Part shown: one piece after another, positions 33,830 through 42,352 of the stretch | How positions within the stretch are numbered: the first letter of the stretch is position 1 | Layout of the letters: every line of letters begins with the position of its first letter | Source of the DNA: Nicoliella lavandulae | Lineage (GTDB): Bacteria; Bacillota; Bacilli; Lactobacillales; Lactobacillaceae | DNA: 64,000 nt | Assembly: GCF_037546185.1 (NCBI RefSeq) | Contig: NZ_JAWMWH010000001.1 | Location: 124,001 to 188,000, forward strand | Direction of reading: 5' to 3' | Position numbers and translations under genes: made by a program | Notes under the pieces: model-generated | Seen by the model: only the letters and a program-made list of their open reading frames with translations | What the model was told of the DNA's origin: nothing | Databases searched by the model: none

Positions 33830-35209
33830 TTATGCTAAATCAGCTTTAGCTTGTTCAATTTGATGTTTTACTGATTCAAACCCAGTCCCACCTAGTGATG
33901 TTCTCCGTTGAACGGCGACTTCTGGTTTTAAATCGTTATACACGTCCGGTTCGATTAAATCGGAGTATTCTTGCATGGTTTCAATTGGTAAGTCCTGTAA
34001 GTTAACATGTTTCACAATGCAATCGTACACCATTTGACCAACGATCGAATGGGCCTGTCTAAATGGCATCCCCTTCGCAGCTAAATAGTCCGCTAATTCG
34101 GTCGCGTTAGAAAAATCATGGGTCGTTGCTTGGTACATCTTATCCTTGTTTACCGAAATACCCTGAAGCATGTGCATAAATATTTTAATAGATGGGATAA
34201 TGGTTTTGAATCCATCGAAAACACCTTCTTTATCTTCTTGTAAATCCTTGTTATAAGCGAGTGGCAATGATTTCATAGTTGCTAATAACCCAGTTAGGTG
34301 ACCGTATACCCGGCCGACCTTCCCCCGAATTAATTCAGCCATATCGGGGTTTTTCTTTTGTGGCATAATGGAACTACCAGTTGTGTAAGCATCGCTAATT
34401 TCAATGTAGTTAAATTCATAGCTAGCCCACATACTAATTTCTTCACAGAACCGAGAGAAGTGCATCATCAAAATGGAAGCATTACTCAAAAATTCTAAGG
34501 CAAAGTCCCGATCAGAAACGGCATCTAACGAGTTCGCGTAAACTTGGCTAAATCCAATTTCCTTAGCCGTCATTTCCCGATCGATGGGAAAAGTCGTCCC
34601 TGCCAATGCGGCCGCTCCTAATGGTGACATATCTGTATGGTGTAGGTTAAATTCAAACCGTTCACAGTCCCGTTTGAACATTTGGTAGTACGCCATTAGG
34701 TAATGACCATATGAGATTGGTTGAGCGTGTTGTAAGTGGGTGTACCCTGGCATGATCGTTTCAACATTTTGATCTGCCAATTCCACTAGCGTCGCCATTA
34801 ATTGCTTTAATAGGTCAATTACTTGGGGCAACCGCCGTTTTACATAGAGGTGAAAATCCACCGCCACTTGGTCATTTCTGGACCGTGCCGTATGCAATTT
34901 TCCGGCTACGGGACCGATTTGATCCGTTAATAGTTTTTCAATATTCATATGAATATCTTCGTTTTCATAACTAAATTTAACGTTGCCTGCAGCAACATCC
35001 TTTTGAATTTGCTTTAAGCCGGCTTCAATTTGGTCTGCATCAGCTTGATCGATGATGTTGGTCTTAGCCAACATATGCAGATGGGCTAGAGAACAGGTAA
35101 TGTCCTCATCGGCCATCAGTTGATCAAAGTAAATGGAAGCCCCAAATTGATCTACTTCTTGGCTTGTGGGGGTTTGAAACCGCCCACCCCATAGTTTTTT
35201 ATTTGTCAT
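33830..35209 (-). CDS. argH: Argininosuccinate lyase
   Basis: This 459-residue enzyme splits argininosuccinate into arginine and fumarate, the last step of arginine synthesis. The fumarase/aspartase superfamily signature GSSIMPQKKNPD is near residue 278, and TARSRNDQVAVDFHLYV near residue 106 and the MPGYTHLQHAQPISYGHYL block are the other conserved regions. Its start overlaps the end of argG by 11 bases, so the two are translationally coupled. RBS AAGGAG. Length is normal. Confidence 0.96.
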   Translation of the reverse strand: MTNKKLWGGRFQTPTSQEVDQFGASIYFDQLMADEDITCSLAHLHMLAKTNIIDQADADQIEAGLKQIQKDVAAGNVKFSYENEDIHMNIEKLLTDQIGPVAGKLHTARSRNDQVAVDFHLYVKRRLPQVIDLLKQLMATLVELADQNVETIMPGYTHLQHAQPISYGHYLMAYYQMFKRDCERFEFNLHHTDMSPLGAAALAGTTFPIDREMTAKEIGFSQVYANSLDAVSDRDFALEFLSNASILMMHFSRFCEEISMWASYEFNYIEISDAYTTGSSIMPQKKNPDMAELIRGKVGRVYGHLTGLLATMKSLPLAYNKDLQEDKEGVFDGFKTIIPSIKIFMHMLQGISVNKDKMYQATTHDFSNATELADYLAAKGMPFRQAHSIVGQMVYDCIVKHVNLQDLPIETMQEYSDLIEPDVYNDLKPEVAVQRRTSLGGTGFESVKHQIEQAKADLA

Positions 35210-36485
35210 CTGATTGCTCCTTATTCTTAGCCGTTACGTATTCAGCTTGCTTACTGCCTTGCTTATTAATGCTATCAATCAATGCATGTTGTTGGTTCTT
35301 GATCTTTACTTGGGAGTAAACCTTAGTTGGTAAGCTCCAAAGCTTGATGAATCCTTCAGATGCTAATTGGTCGAATGAATCAGCAGAAGTGTAAGTAGCT
35401 AAATCATCATCGTAAAGTGAGTTGATTGACTTTCTACCTAGCACAATGATGTTTCCCTTGAACAACTTCAACTTGATGGTTCCACTAACCATTTCTTGAG
35501 TACTATCAATGAATTGCTTTAAAGCATCCATTAATGGGGAGAACCATAGTGCATCGTAAACCATGCTACTCATCTTTTGGTCGATCATTGGCTTAAAGTG
35601 CGCTACATCTTTTTCTAACGTTAAGTCTTCTAATTCTTCGTGAGCCTTTAGTAATACGAATGCAGCTGGTGTTTCGTATACTTCTCTAGACTTGATTCCC
35701 ACTAATCTGTTTTCAACGTGGTCAATTCTTCCAATTCCATGTTCACCAGCTACTTGGTTTAACGTTTGGATAATGTCCTTAAATGACATTGGCTTGCCAT
35801 CTAATGCCACTGGAATACCCTTACTGAAGTCGATGTCCACGATCGCTGGTTCATCAGGTGTCTTTTCAATTGGGTTCGTAATGGCAAATGCATCTTCTGG
35901 TGCTGGGTTCCATGGGTTTTCTAATACCCCACATTCGTTGGCCCGTCCCCAAATGTTAGCATCGATTGAGTATGGTGAGTCTAAATCAATTGGAATTGGA
36001 ATGTTGTGTTCTTTAGCATAGTCAATTTCTTCTTCTCTAGACCAGTGCCAATCTCTAACTGGGGTTAATACTTCTAAATCAGGATCTAGGGTATTAACTG
36101 CGGTTTCGAACCGGACTTGGTCATTTCCCTTTCCAGTACAACCATGTGCCACTGCGGTTGCGCCTTCCTTATGGGCAATTTCGACTAATTTCTTACTGAT
36201 CAATGGTCTGGATAATGCAGAAACACAAGGATATGCATTTTCATACATTAAATTCCCTTTTAACGCATATGATAAATATTCATCTGCGAATTCATCTAAT
36301 CCATCAATTACATAAACGTTTTTAGCCCCTACTTTAAGCGCCTTATCCTTAACTTTATGTAAGTCTTTTCCTTCACCAACGTTAATACAACAAGCGATAA
36401 CGTCATAACCCTTGTTAATTAACCACGCAACTGCAACTGAAGTATCTAATCCACCGGAATAAGCTAAAACTACTTTTTGATTCAT
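35199..36485 (-). CDS. argG: Argininosuccinate synthase
   Basis: The 428-residue enzyme joins citrulline and aspartate using ATP. The pyrophosphate-binding motif AYSGGLDTS is at residues 9-17, followed by the family's AHGCTGKGNDQVRFE block and SPYSIDANIWGRANECG. The length is a little above the usual 400 because of a charged C-terminal tail ending in NKEQSDDK. No other arginine-synthesis gene is nearby, so citrulline probably comes from elsewhere or from uptake by the transporter upstream. The promoter region holds an ARG-box-like palindrome. Confidence 0.96.
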   Translation of the reverse strand: MNQKVVLAYSGGLDTSVAVAWLINKGYDVIACCINVGEGKDLHKVKDKALKVGAKNVYVIDGLDEFADEYLSYALKGNLMYENAYPCVSALSRPLISKKLVEIAHKEGATAVAHGCTGKGNDQVRFETAVNTLDPDLEVLTPVRDWHWSREEEIDYAKEHNIPIPIDLDSPYSIDANIWGRANECGVLENPWNPAPEDAFAITNPIEKTPDEPAIVDIDFSKGIPVALDGKPMSFKDIIQTLNQVAGEHGIGRIDHVENRLVGIKSREVYETPAAFVLLKAHEELEDLTLEKDVAHFKPMIDQKMSSMVYDALWFSPLMDALKQFIDSTQEMVSGTIKLKLFKGNIIVLGRKSINSLYDDDLATYTSADSFDQLASEGFIKLWSLPTKVYSQVKIKNQQHALIDSINKQGSKQAEYVTAKNKEQSDDK

Positions 36486-36518
36486 AAATATGCACCGTCT
36501 TTCGAAATATTTGATTTA

Positions 36519-36528
36519 TTATGCATAA
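36519..36528 (-). promoter_or_regulatory. Palindrome shared with the transporter promoter
   Basis: TTATGCATAA lies 34 bases upstream of argG and is identical to the site at 32915-32924. TGTATTTATTCA, an ARG-box-like half site pair, lies just upstream (near 36545-36556) and overlaps a possible -35 TTGTAT. Confidence 0.45.
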
Positions 36529-36706
36529 CTTTAACACCCTTTTTGAATAAATACAACCCTTTTTTGCATTTTTATGTTTAAATATTAAATATATTGCTAG
36601 AAAATGGATATTTACGCATTTAATTAAGGGCATCTTTCATTAATGATTGCTTTATTGTTCCTATTAAATTAGCTATAATAAAGTTATTCGATTTTTAACG
36701 CCAGCA

Positions 36707-36735
36707 AATAAAAAAGATCGCTAAATTGCGATCTT
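36707..36735 (-). terminator. Minus-strand hairpin upstream of the aquaporin-family gene
   Basis: AAGATCGC pairs with GCGATCTT around a 6-base loop. The T-tract is on the minus strand only, so it terminates leftward transcription. The only leftward gene upstream is degV, 730 bases away across the aquaporin gene. Confidence 0.6.
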
Positions 36736-36767
36736 GATCAATCATATATTTAAGGAGGCCTATTCCA

Positions 36768-37466
36768 ATGGGTTTAATTATTGGAGAGTTCATTGGTACA
36801 TATTTAATGCTAACGCTCGGGTTTGGTATCAGTGAAATAATCAACTACTTCTTATATCCGAAGTTACAAACTAGATATATTACCGGATTTTACTGGGGAC
36901 TCAGTATTTACTTTGCATCCCTAGTTACCGGGCTAATTTTTGGGACATCAAATTACAATCCCATCTTTTCAGCCGTTCAAGCCATTAACGGACAAATTTC
37001 GTTTTGGATCATGTTATTAGAAATGATCGCCCAAGTGGCTGCTGCATGGCTAGCTGCGCAAACGACATGGACCGTTTGGGAACGCTGGCTTTACACACTA
37101 CCAGTCAACTTGAACTTCTATGCGACCGTGCCTAGTAACGTTAACCATCACTGGCGTAACTTTCTCTGGGAAGCCGGTGGGACGGCGGTAATTGCGATTA
37201 ACTCGCAGGTATTAGGATTATTTAAATTTAATTCCTTTATCAACATCACGATTTCATCATTAGTCGTTGCATGCTGTATTACCGTTGTTTGTCCCATCAC
37301 CGGGGCCGCATTTAATCCGACCCGGGACTTAGTACCGAGAGCCTTTTTCTCAAAGAAGTTCAATCCCGCCCTATCTCAATGGCGGTACGCGTTGATTCCA
37401 ACGTTTGGTCCAATTACTGGGGCAGCTGTGATTATCATCATTAAGAAAATCATCTTGGCGATTTAG
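36768..37466 (+). CDS. Aquaporin/GlpF-family protein with altered NPA motifs
   Basis: This 232-residue membrane protein has about six hydrophobic segments and the two half-repeats of the MIP family. The two pore-lining NPA boxes are altered to NPI (residue 64) and NPT (residue 183, in AFNPTRD). The arginine after the second box is retained. The ITGAAFNPTRD segment supports membership. Substrate cannot be inferred because the filter motifs are atypical; some bacterial MIP proteins with changed NPA boxes exist. RBS AAGGAGG. Its last four bases overlap the end of the convergent degV gene. Confidence 0.82.
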   Translation: MGLIIGEFIGTYLMLTLGFGISEIINYFLYPKLQTRYITGFYWGLSIYFASLVTGLIFGTSNYNPIFSAVQAINGQISFWIMLLEMIAQVAAAWLAAQTTWTVWERWLYTLPVNLNFYATVPSNVNHHWRNFLWEAGGTAVIAINSQVLGLFKFNSFINITISSLVVACCITVVCPITGAAFNPTRDLVPRAFFSKKFNPALSQWRYALIPTFGPITGAAVIIIIKKIILAI

Positions 37467-38308
37467 TCAAAGACGAATTCCATTCCACAAGCGCCTAACC
37501 CAGCGTGAATTGAAACAATTGCGCTGGTGTACATAATTTTTACTTCCACATCTGGAAATACAGATTTAATGGTTTCTGAAACAAAATCAGCAAAGTCGGG
37601 ATCACCAACATAACTTAGTCCCACAAACTTTAAGTTCCGGTCCTTAATGGAATCCACATATTCACGGACCCATTTCTTAAGGGTTTTATTTCCCCGTCCC
37701 TTCGCTCTTAGGGCTAGTTCTTCATCGGTTAAGTGCAGCACCACATGTAGGTTAAATAATTTAGATAATAACCCGGTAACTCGATTGATTCGGCCCCCGC
37801 GTTCAAGATTCTTCAGCGTACTTACGGCAATGTATAGTTCACTGTTGTTAATAATCGCATGGACCCGATCAGTAATTTCCGTTAATGAATAATCACCCGC
37901 TTTAGCCATTTTAGCGGCCTGTAAGACTTCATAGCCTAATAGTTGGTCGGTCGTATGCGAATTAATGACCGTGACCTTATTATCGCCAATCATGCGGGCT
38001 GCTTGTTCAGCGGAATTCACCGTTCCGCTAAGGATGTCGGTCATGTGAATTGAAATGACCTGACTACCATCCTTGGTTAGTTCTTCATAGGCTTCGATGA
38101 AGTCCCCAATCGCTGGTTGACTGGTGGTTGGAAAAGCCTTATTCGGATTATTTTCGATGTATTCAGTTAATTGTTTACCATCAATGGTAATTCCATCTTT
38201 ATATACTTCATCCCCAATTAAGACGTTCAATGGGATGACCGTAATTCCATATTCATTCGCTTGTTCTTCAGTAATTAATGAGGTTGAATCCGTTACAATT
38301 TTAATCAT
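37463..38308 (-). CDS. DegV-family fatty-acid-binding protein
   Basis: The 281-residue protein belongs to the DegV family, which binds a fatty acid and, in several Gram-positive bacteria (FakB), presents it to the kinase FakA for phosphorylation. It has the characteristic N-terminal VTDSTSLITEEQANEYGI region, the TTSQPAIGDF and STLKNLERGGRI blocks, and ends in a glycine-rich AGLGACGMEF. Paralogues are usual. The start has AAGGAG. The gene is convergent with the aquaporin-family gene with a 4-base overlap and no terminator between them. Confidence 0.92.
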   Translation of the reverse strand: MIKIVTDSTSLITEEQANEYGITVIPLNVLIGDEVYKDGITIDGKQLTEYIENNPNKAFPTTSQPAIGDFIEAYEELTKDGSQVISIHMTDILSGTVNSAEQAARMIGDNKVTVINSHTTDQLLGYEVLQAAKMAKAGDYSLTEITDRVHAIINNSELYIAVSTLKNLERGGRINRVTGLLSKLFNLHVVLHLTDEELALRAKGRGNKTLKKWVREYVDSIKDRNLKFVGLSYVGDPDFADFVSETIKSVFPDVEVKIMYTSAIVSIHAGLGACGMEFVFD

Positions 38309-38466
38309 GTTTAACGACTCCTTAGCAGTTTGTTATCACCATCTATTTTAATGGATATTGCATTAAAATGATAATGTTAAACCGTGATTTAGCTGAAAAA
38401 GACAATCCTTATCCATAATTTAATCATTACTAAACCTTTAATTTGTAACACTTAGGAGGTGCGCAT

Positions 38467-40848
38467 ATCGCAACTGTTAAAATTGGGGTCCGCGATTTAG
38501 TTCAGTTCACCCTTAGAAGTGGTGACTTAAACGCCAGCTTAAATAGCCAAAATACTAGTCAACAAGGCGCTAGGATTCACCGCCAGATTCAAAAGCACCA
38601 TTCGGAAGCTAACTATGAATCCGAAAAATACCTAGATGAATTAGTGGATATTAACCACAAGCCATACTTAATTAACGGCCGGGCTGATGGAATCATTAAT
38701 GCTAAGACCCCCATCATTGAAGAAATCAAAACATCAGATGCTAACTTCAAAGACCTGCCCGCTAGCATTTTAAAATTATACTGGGGGCAAGCTAAGCTTT
38801 ACGCCCACTTATTGATGCATCAAGATCCACAAGTCAAGACCGTTAACCTAAAGTTAACCTACGTGCAAACGCCAGATCAAAAAGTCACGCGTCAGACACA
38901 AACCATTGACCGAGATACTGCCAAACAGTTTTTCACCCAAGTCATTGATGAATATCGCGAATGGTTAGTATTACGCGAACAACTAACCCAAAACCGGATT
39001 CAAAGTGCGCAACACCTGCAGTTTCCGTTTAAAGCCTTTCGAAACGGGCAACGTGATTTTGCAGCTGTGGTGTATAAAACAATCGTTTTAGAAAAACACC
39101 TCTTTGCAGAAGCGCCCACTGGTACCGGGAAGACCATGTCGACATTATTTCCCACTATCAAAGCCATGGGGACCGAAATGACCGACCGTTGTTTTTATTT
39201 AACCGCTAAGCAAAGCACCCGCCGGGTAGCTGAAAATGCGATTCAAATCATGGCTGACCATGGGTTGAACATTAAAAGTATTACCTTGACCGCTAAGGAT
39301 CAGATTACGTTCGAACAAGCACGTGAACTAGCTCCAGATGAGAATCCATATATGATTGGTTATTATGATCGCCTAAAACCAGCTTTAAAGGATGTCTTAG
39401 CCCACGAGACCCAAATTACCCGGGCAACGGTGGAAAAGTATGCGGAACAATATAAATTAGACCCCTTTGAATTTTCTCTGGATTTAAGCGAATTCTGCGA
39501 TGTTATTATTGCTGACTATAATTACCTATTCGATCCCCAAATCCATCTAGCACGTTTCTTTTCCGTGCCTGACGACCGCAATTGCTTCTTAATTGACGAA
39601 GCCCATAATCTAGTGGAGCGTTCCCGTGAAATGTACTCAGCAGAAATCTCGAATGCTGATTTAAAGACCATCATTAAACAATTAAAAACTGAACCCGTAG
39701 CCAATGAAGCGCTCATCAAACGAATGCAGTCCATCAAACGCTCGTTCGATCACTACGATCGTCTCTTAGGGAAGGAACAAGTCGAAAGTATGGTATTCGA
39801 AGAGCCGTTGACTAACATCGTTAAACACCTCAACGACGCGGCCTTAGAGATCCATCGCTGGTTACCTAAACAAGATGCTAAGTCACCAGTTACTGAAGCC
39901 GTCCTGGATTTTTATTTTCAATGTCTAGCCTACCTCAAAATTAATGATCTATATGATTCTGAAATTTATCGGACCCGCATCATTCGTAATCAATTTTCAG
40001 TCACCTTCCGGCAATTTTGCATGGATCCTAGTGAATTTATCGCTGAATCACTGAATTTAGGTGGTAGTGCCGTTTTCTTCTCGGCCACGTTATCACCAAT
40101 TCAATACTACCAACGGGTGTTAGGTAACGAAGCTGATAGTTTAGCTTATCAACTACCCTCCCCATTTCCACCTGAGCATCAATTAGTCGTAACTGCCGGA
40201 CAAATTCAGACTACTTACTATCAACGAACCGCTAGCATCCCTAAAATTTGTGAGCTGATAATGACGTTTACTAACAGTAAACCCGGGCACTACCTCTTTT
40301 TCTTCCCGTCGTTCAAGTACATGCAACAAGTCTACGACTTCATGATTCAACACTATCCAGCATTTAATATCTTATTGCAGACTCGGCAAATGACCAGTGA
40401 GCAGCGTGAAGCATACCTGCACCAATTTAACGACGATGACCAAGTCCCATTAATGGGCTTTGCAATTCTCGGTGGTATTTTTGCGGAGGGAATTGACCTT
40501 GCTGGGACAAAGTTAATCGGCGTGGGCATTATTAGTGTCGGCCTTCCTGGATTAAATGAAGAAACCAATCTGGTTAAGGATTACTTCAATGCTGAAAATG
40601 GTGAGGGATTTAAGTATGCGTACCAACTGCCGGGGTGGAATCATGTGGTCCAAGCCGCCGGACGTCTAATTCGCACCGCTACGGACAAGGGCATCATCTT
40701 ATTAATGGACCGTCGTTTCAATCAATTTCAATATCAACAGTTATTTCCAGCCAATTGGAATTACCGAACCACCATTAATACCGCCCAACAACTTGACCAA
40801 CTAGCTCAATCATTTTGGCAATCAAAAAAGGATTCATCGCAATCATAA
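38467..40848 (+). CDS. DinG/XPD-type DNA helicase, ATC start inferred
   Basis: This is a superfamily 2 helicase of the DinG/XPD group, about 793 residues. Walker A is EAPTGTGKT near residue 220, the DEAH box is LIDEAHNL, and the C-terminal helicase motifs include GIFAEGIDL and QAAGRLIR. It also has a roughly 140-residue N-terminal part that resembles a PD-(D/E)XK nuclease: a region containing NGRADGII and EEIKT. The N-terminal VRDLVQFTLRSGDL is typical of helicases of this group. The only in-frame ATG/GTG/TTG-type start is GTG 38644, which would cut that N terminus. AGGAGG (38454-38459) is followed 7 bases later by ATC 38467. I therefore infer an ATC start. Confidence 0.82.
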   Translation: MATVKIGVRDLVQFTLRSGDLNASLNSQNTSQQGARIHRQIQKHHSEANYESEKYLDELVDINHKPYLINGRADGIINAKTPIIEEIKTSDANFKDLPASILKLYWGQAKLYAHLLMHQDPQVKTVNLKLTYVQTPDQKVTRQTQTIDRDTAKQFFTQVIDEYREWLVLREQLTQNRIQSAQHLQFPFKAFRNGQRDFAAVVYKTIVLEKHLFAEAPTGTGKTMSTLFPTIKAMGTEMTDRCFYLTAKQSTRRVAENAIQIMADHGLNIKSITLTAKDQITFEQARELAPDENPYMIGYYDRLKPALKDVLAHETQITRATVEKYAEQYKLDPFEFSLDLSEFCDVIIADYNYLFDPQIHLARFFSVPDDRNCFLIDEAHNLVERSREMYSAEISNADLKTIIKQLKTEPVANEALIKRMQSIKRSFDHYDRLLGKEQVESMVFEEPLTNIVKHLNDAALEIHRWLPKQDAKSPVTEAVLDFYFQCLAYLKINDLYDSEIYRTRIIRNQFSVTFRQFCMDPSEFIAESLNLGGSAVFFSATLSPIQYYQRVLGNEADSLAYQLPSPFPPEHQLVVTAGQIQTTYYQRTASIPKICELIMTFTNSKPGHYLFFFPSFKYMQQVYDFMIQHYPAFNILLQTRQMTSEQREAYLHQFNDDDQVPLMGFAILGGIFAEGIDLAGTKLIGVGIISVGLPGLNEETNLVKDYFNAENGEGFKYAYQLPGWNHVVQAAGRLIRTATDKGIILLMDRRFNQFQYQQLFPANWNYRTTINTAQQLDQLAQSFWQSKKDSSQS

Positions 40849-40866
40849 TGCGACGAATCCTTTTTC
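40828..40866. terminator. Bidirectional terminator
   Basis: AAAAAGGATTCATCGCA pairs with TGCGACGAATCCTTTTT (one mismatch) and ends the helicase and lactonase genes, which converge here. Confidence 0.85.
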
Positions 40867-40882
40867 AAATTGGTTAATTTAA

Positions 40883-41938
40883 TTAATCTAAGAATTCAGC
40901 TTCACGAGCCACACAAACGGCAGCTGGGACGGTAAAGTCCTTTTGTACTACCGTTAGCTTACCAGTGTCAGCGTTACGTTCAAATACCGTTCCATTATCG
41001 GATTCTTGGTTCACTACTACCAAGAGACTTTGATCAGCACTTAAGTTAAAGTCACGTGGGAAGTCACCTTCAACGGATGCCCGTTCAACGAACTTCAAGC
41101 TGCCCTTTGCATCTGATTCAAATACCGCAATGGTGTTGTTTCCACGGTTAGAAACGTATACGAACCGACCGTCATTGGATACCCGAATAGCAGCACAACC
41201 ATTGTGTTCAGTCCAGTCTTCTGGAATCGTTGAGTGGATTTCACGAACGGTGAACTTACCAGCAGCAGCATCGTAGTCTAATACAGCAACATTACTACTT
41301 AATTCACCAACTAGGTATGCAACACCCTTGTCAGCATCAAAGCGAATGTGACGAGGACCAAAACCAGCTTCCATGTCCAAGTGGCTAACTTCACTAAGCT
41401 TACCGTTATCACTAACGTCATATAGGTAAACCCGGTCTTGCCCTAGGTCAACTACTACTAGGCGACCATCTGGAGTTAAGTCAGCAAAGTGAGGGTGGGC
41501 ACCGTCTGCTTGTTCTGGACGTGGACCAACATTACCCTTGTGAACTACTTCGTCCACTTTAGCAAGAGTCCCATCAGAAGCAATCTTGTAAACGTTGATA
41601 ACCCCAGTATGGTAGTTGGCAGTGTAAACTAGTTGACGACCTTCATCTACAGAAATGTAAGCAGGGTTCGTGCCCTTGTCGAAATCTGTTTCGATCGTTC
41701 CAGCTGGGCGTTCCTTACCATCAAGGACTAATACACCACCATGAACGTCATCGCCATTTACTTCCTTCGCAACGGAGTAAATAATGTTCTTCTTAGATAA
41801 CGTTACGTAAGTTGGGTTCGTAGTTTCAGCTACTAATTGGAGGTTTTGAAGTTGCTTTTTATCAGTATCTAATTCGACTTCGTAAACCCCTTTACTTGCA
41901 CGCTTGGTATATGTTCCGATTAAAAATTTTTCAATCAT
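40883..41938 (-). CDS. Lactonase-family protein (6-phosphogluconolactonase type, YkgB)
   Basis: The 351-residue cytoplasmic protein belongs to the seven-bladed beta-propeller lactonase family, whose characterised members hydrolyse 6-phosphogluconolactone in the pentose phosphate pathway. It has repeating blade-type motifs, including NPTYVTLSK, NPAYISVDE, GPRHIRFDADKG, and the family block GAHPHFADLTPDGR with RFVYVSNRGNNTIAVF near residue 257. The role in sugar acid metabolism is inferred from family. ATG 41938 follows AAAGGACG; the TTG two codons earlier is too close. Confidence 0.88.
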   Translation of the reverse strand: MIEKFLIGTYTKRASKGVYEVELDTDKKQLQNLQLVAETTNPTYVTLSKKNIIYSVAKEVNGDDVHGGVLVLDGKERPAGTIETDFDKGTNPAYISVDEGRQLVYTANYHTGVINVYKIASDGTLAKVDEVVHKGNVGPRPEQADGAHPHFADLTPDGRLVVVDLGQDRVYLYDVSDNGKLSEVSHLDMEAGFGPRHIRFDADKGVAYLVGELSSNVAVLDYDAAAGKFTVREIHSTIPEDWTEHNGCAAIRVSNDGRFVYVSNRGNNTIAVFESDAKGSLKFVERASVEGDFPRDFNLSADQSLLVVVNQESDNGTVFERNADTGKLTVVQKDFTVPAAVCVAREAEFLD

Positions 41939-42034
41939 TGTCAATCGTCCTTTTCATCATTTATTTTGTTCCTATACCTATATTATTACATATTTCAAAA
42001 TAAAAACGAAATCAAACACCGCTTAAAATTTAAT

Positions 42035-42062
42035 TTGACAAATTAATAGATTATAATATAAT
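42035..42062 (+). promoter_or_regulatory. Promoter of the T-box leader
   Basis: Consensus TTGACA at 42035 and TATAAT at 42057 are 16 bases apart. The transcript should begin near 42069. Confidence 0.75.
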
Positions 42063-42068
42063 TAGCAT

Positions 42069-42331
42069 TAAATAATAAAATTAAGCGTTGATGAGAAAAA
42101 GTAGTTAGCGGTTCACACTTAGAGAGTCTGTGGTTGGTGCAAACAGATTGGAATTCGTTAATGAACAATGGTCTTTGAGCTGTTTGTCGGTGAATGATTA
42201 GCCGACAACGACTGCCACCCGATACCGTGGACCGGAATGAATTCGTTCCGGACTGAGGCTAGTTGACTTAACTAGCAAATAAAGGTGGTACCACGAGCAT
42301 TCGTCCTTTCGAGAGGACGGGTGCTTTTTTT
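42069..42331 (+). promoter_or_regulatory. T-box riboswitch, probably Met
   Basis: The stem I start GATGAGAAAAAGTAG, the AGAGAG motif and the GGTTGGTGCAAAC distal loop are followed by ATGAAC (ATG 42161-42163), the best candidate specifier, which reads methionine. The T-box AAAGGTGGTACCACG is at 42281-42296 and can form the antiterminator. The terminator GCATTCGTCCT / AGGACGGGTGC plus seven T residues ends at 42331. Uncharged tRNA-Met binding would allow transcription of the two genes below. The specifier is an inference. Confidence 0.85.
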
Positions 42332-42352
42332 ATTTAGAAAGGAATGAGTCAT

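Noticed and set aside
37340..37370. NPA in KKFNPALSQW as a pore motif of the aquaporin-family protein
   Set aside because: It lies after the second half-repeat motif in a cytoplasmic loop, so it cannot be one of the two pore boxes.
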